Assembly: GCF_001571305.1 (NCBI RefSeq)
Contig: NZ_BCTN01000014.1
Location: forward strand, 1-64,000
Reading direction: 5' to 3'
DNA length: 64,000 nt
DNA from: Erwinia persicina NBRC 102418
Lineage (GTDB): Bacteria > Pseudomonadota > Gammaproteobacteria > Enterobacterales > Enterobacteriaceae
The notes beneath the pieces are model-generated. The model was not told the DNA's origin and searched no databases. It worked only from the letters and a program-made list of their open reading frames with translations. Shown here piece after piece: positions 62,634 to 64,000 of the stretch (positions are counted from its first letter, which is position 1; each line of letters starts with the position of its first letter). The position numbers were made by a program, and so were the translations under genes.

Positions 62634-63554
62634 GTGTTGTTCCAACATCGAAAACTCAGCGGGCTGCTGGTAGGGCTGCTTTTATCCAGCCCGGTCTTTG
62701 CCGGTAAGCTTTCGATCGTCATTGATGATTTTGGCTACCGTCCAGTCCAGGAAAATCAGGTGCTGCAGATGCCTGCCGCCCTCTCCGTGGCCGTGCTGCC
62801 TAATGCCCCCCACGCGCGTGAAATGGCGACTAAAGCCCACCAGCGCGGGCATGAAGTGCTCATCCATCTGCCGATGGCACCACTGAGCAAGCAGCCGCTG
62901 GAAAAGGATACGCTACGCCCTGACATGTCCGCAGAAGAGATCGCACGCATTATTCATGATGCTGCTGCAGCCGTGCCGTTTGCCGTCGGCCTGAATAATC
63001 ACATGGGCAGCGCGATGACTTCCAGCCTGCCGGGGATGCAGAAAGTGATGCGGGTATTGGATCACTACAATTTTTATTTCCTCGACAGTATGACCATTGG
63101 CAACAGCCAGTCTACCCGTGCCGCCGCGGGCACCAGCGTGAAAGTGATCAAACGTCGGGTCTTCCTGGACGACACACAGAACGAAGCGGACATTCGCAAA
63201 CAGTTTACCCGCGCGGTACGTCTGGCACAGCGGGATGGTTCTGCAATTGCCATCGGTCACCCGCATCCGGCCACAGTCAGGGTGCTGCAACAAATGCTCC
63301 CCACGCTGCCGGCAGATATCACGCTGGTGCGTCCGAGCCAGCTTCTCAACGAACCACAGCGCATTAACAACAAGCCCCTCCCACCGGAGAGTCAGCCCCA
63401 GCCCGTCAAACCACGTAATCCGTTCCACGGCAGCGAGGTGTGCAAAGTGACCGTGCCGCCGGTGCCGGCAACACGTGCGCTGGAAGTCGTAGGTGAGAGC
63501 ATCAGCAACAGCCCGCTGGTGCAGGGTCTGAAGAAAAACCTGTTTGGAAAATAG
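62634..63554 (+). CDS. yibQ: YibQ, divergent polysaccharide deacetylase family protein
   Basis: 306 residues with a signal peptide (GLLVGLLLSSPVFA-GKLS). NodB-like deacetylase fold traits: LSIVIDDFGYRP, GHEVLIHLPMAP, GLNNHMGSAMTS and AIAIGHPHPATVRVL. The start is GTG at 62634, immediately after the envC stop, so the two are translationally coupled. Substrate unknown; linkage to envC suggests cell-envelope work. The C-terminal region after about residue 245 is less like E. coli. Confidence 0.93.
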   Translation: MLFQHRKLSGLLVGLLLSSPVFAGKLSIVIDDFGYRPVQENQVLQMPAALSVAVLPNAPHAREMATKAHQRGHEVLIHLPMAPLSKQPLEKDTLRPDMSAEEIARIIHDAAAAVPFAVGLNNHMGSAMTSSLPGMQKVMRVLDHYNFYFLDSMTIGNSQSTRAAAGTSVKVIKRRVFLDDTQNEADIRKQFTRAVRLAQRDGSAIAIGHPHPATVRVLQQMLPTLPADITLVRPSQLLNEPQRINNKPLPPESQPQPVKPRNPFHGSEVCKVTVPPVPATRALEVVGESISNSPLVQGLKKNLFGK

Positions 63555-63561
63555 GGAGGCG

Positions 63562-63587
63562 GGGGCCGCCGTTTTTCTGGCCGCCCC
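63562..63587. repeat. GC-rich palindromic element between yibQ and tdh
   Basis: GGGGCCGCC (63562-63570) and GGCCGCCCC (63579-63587), imperfectly paired, enclose GTTTTTCT. It has the same layout as the elements at 8598, 17659 and 50097 and sits between convergent genes. Confidence 0.5.
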
Positions 63588-63593
63588 TGCAGT

Positions 63594-64000
63594 TCAGTTC
63601 CAGTCGAGGATCACTTTCCCCGATTGCCCGGTGCGCATATCGTCAAATCCTCGCTGAAAATCATCTATACCATAGCGGTGGGTGATCACCGGCGACAGAT
63701 CCAGTCCCGATTGCAGCAGTGCCGCCATCTTGTACCAGGTTTCAAACATCTCACGGCCATAGATACCTTTGATAAACAGCCCCTTGAAGATAACCTGATT
63801 CCAGTCAATTGACATTGATGCCGGAGGAATACCCAGCATCGCAATGCGCCCGCCATGGTTCATCACATCCAGCATGGAGCGAAACGCATCAGGGACGCCG
63901 GACATTTCCAGCCCGACATCGAACCCTTCCGTCATCTCCAGCGCACGCATCACCTGCGGCAGACTCTCTTCGCTGATGTTGACCGCCCGCGTCACCCCCA
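63594..64000 (-). CDS. tdh: L-threonine 3-dehydrogenase Tdh (C-terminal part)
   Basis: Oxidises threonine to 2-amino-3-ketobutyrate, which Kbl then splits to glycine and acetyl-CoA. Only the last ~135 residues are in the window; the frame is open to the right edge, where it continues as [13 protein letters not shown]. The Rossmann-domain end and C-terminal lobe are clear: [37 protein letters not shown] and [17 protein letters not shown]. The N-terminal zinc-binding part is off the window. Confidence 0.96.
   Translation of the reverse strand, partial: GVTRAVNISEESLPQVMRALEMTEGFDVGLEMSGVPDAFRSMLDVMNHGGRIAMLGIPPASMSIDWNQVIFKGLFIKGIYGREMFETWYKMAALLQSGLDLSPVITHRYGIDDFQRGFDDMRTGQSGKVILDWN

Overview
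The window is ordinary chromosome of an Enterobacterales gamma-proteobacterium. Almost every gene from murI to pfkA has a close Escherichia coli counterpart in a similar order. Several traits point to the Erwinia/Pantoea side of the order (Erwiniaceae): argG lies inside the arg cluster between argB and argH, ArgG is the short ~404-residue type, a peroxiredoxin-glutaredoxin hybrid sits beside oxyR, and GC-rich palindromes recur between genes. The genus is inferred from gene content and protein similarity recalled from memory, not from a database search.

Layout. 1-8.6 kb: murI and btuB (overlapping by 56 nt, with a cobalamin riboswitch), trmA, yijD-fabR, sthA, oxyR, and a divergent hybrid peroxiredoxin where E. 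coli has oxyS. 8.6-13.4 kb: arginine genes argH, argG and argB facing argE across two ARG boxes; argC is missing. 13.4-21.9 kb: ppc, metF, metBL and metJ, with met boxes in front of metF and metB. 22.3-31.2 kb: rpmE, priA, cytR (apparently frameshifted), ftsN, hslVU behind a heat-shock-type promoter, menA, rraA, zapB. 31.5-39.5 kb: glpFKX, emrD, fpr, yiiR, yiiQ, tpiA.

39.5-50.1 kb is accessory relative to E. coli, where tpiA and cdh are neighbours. It holds two MocR-type (GntR plus aminotransferase domain) regulators, each facing a small enzyme or exporter gene, then mqo, a LysE exporter, a glutathione transferase-like protein, a PhzF-like protein, a short-chain dehydrogenase, a YhjC-like LysR regulator and yhjD. 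50.1-57.2 kb returns to the conserved order cdh, sbp, pfkA, fieF, cpxP (with the CpxQ small RNA in its 3' end), cpxR, cpxA. At 57.2 kb it joins directly to trmL-cysE-gpsA-secB-grxC-yibN-envC-yibQ-tdh, a block found elsewhere in E. coli; gpmI is absent between yibN and envC. tdh runs off the right edge.

I saw no tRNA, rRNA, CRISPR array, insertion sequence, phage or integron, and no clearly novel multi-gene system. The most informative oddities are the clean loss of argC with its operator retained, the single-base frameshift in cytR, and a perfect palindrome between the lysE-like gene and its MocR regulator. Next come the palindromic repeat family and the regulated gene pairs inserted between tpiA and cdh.
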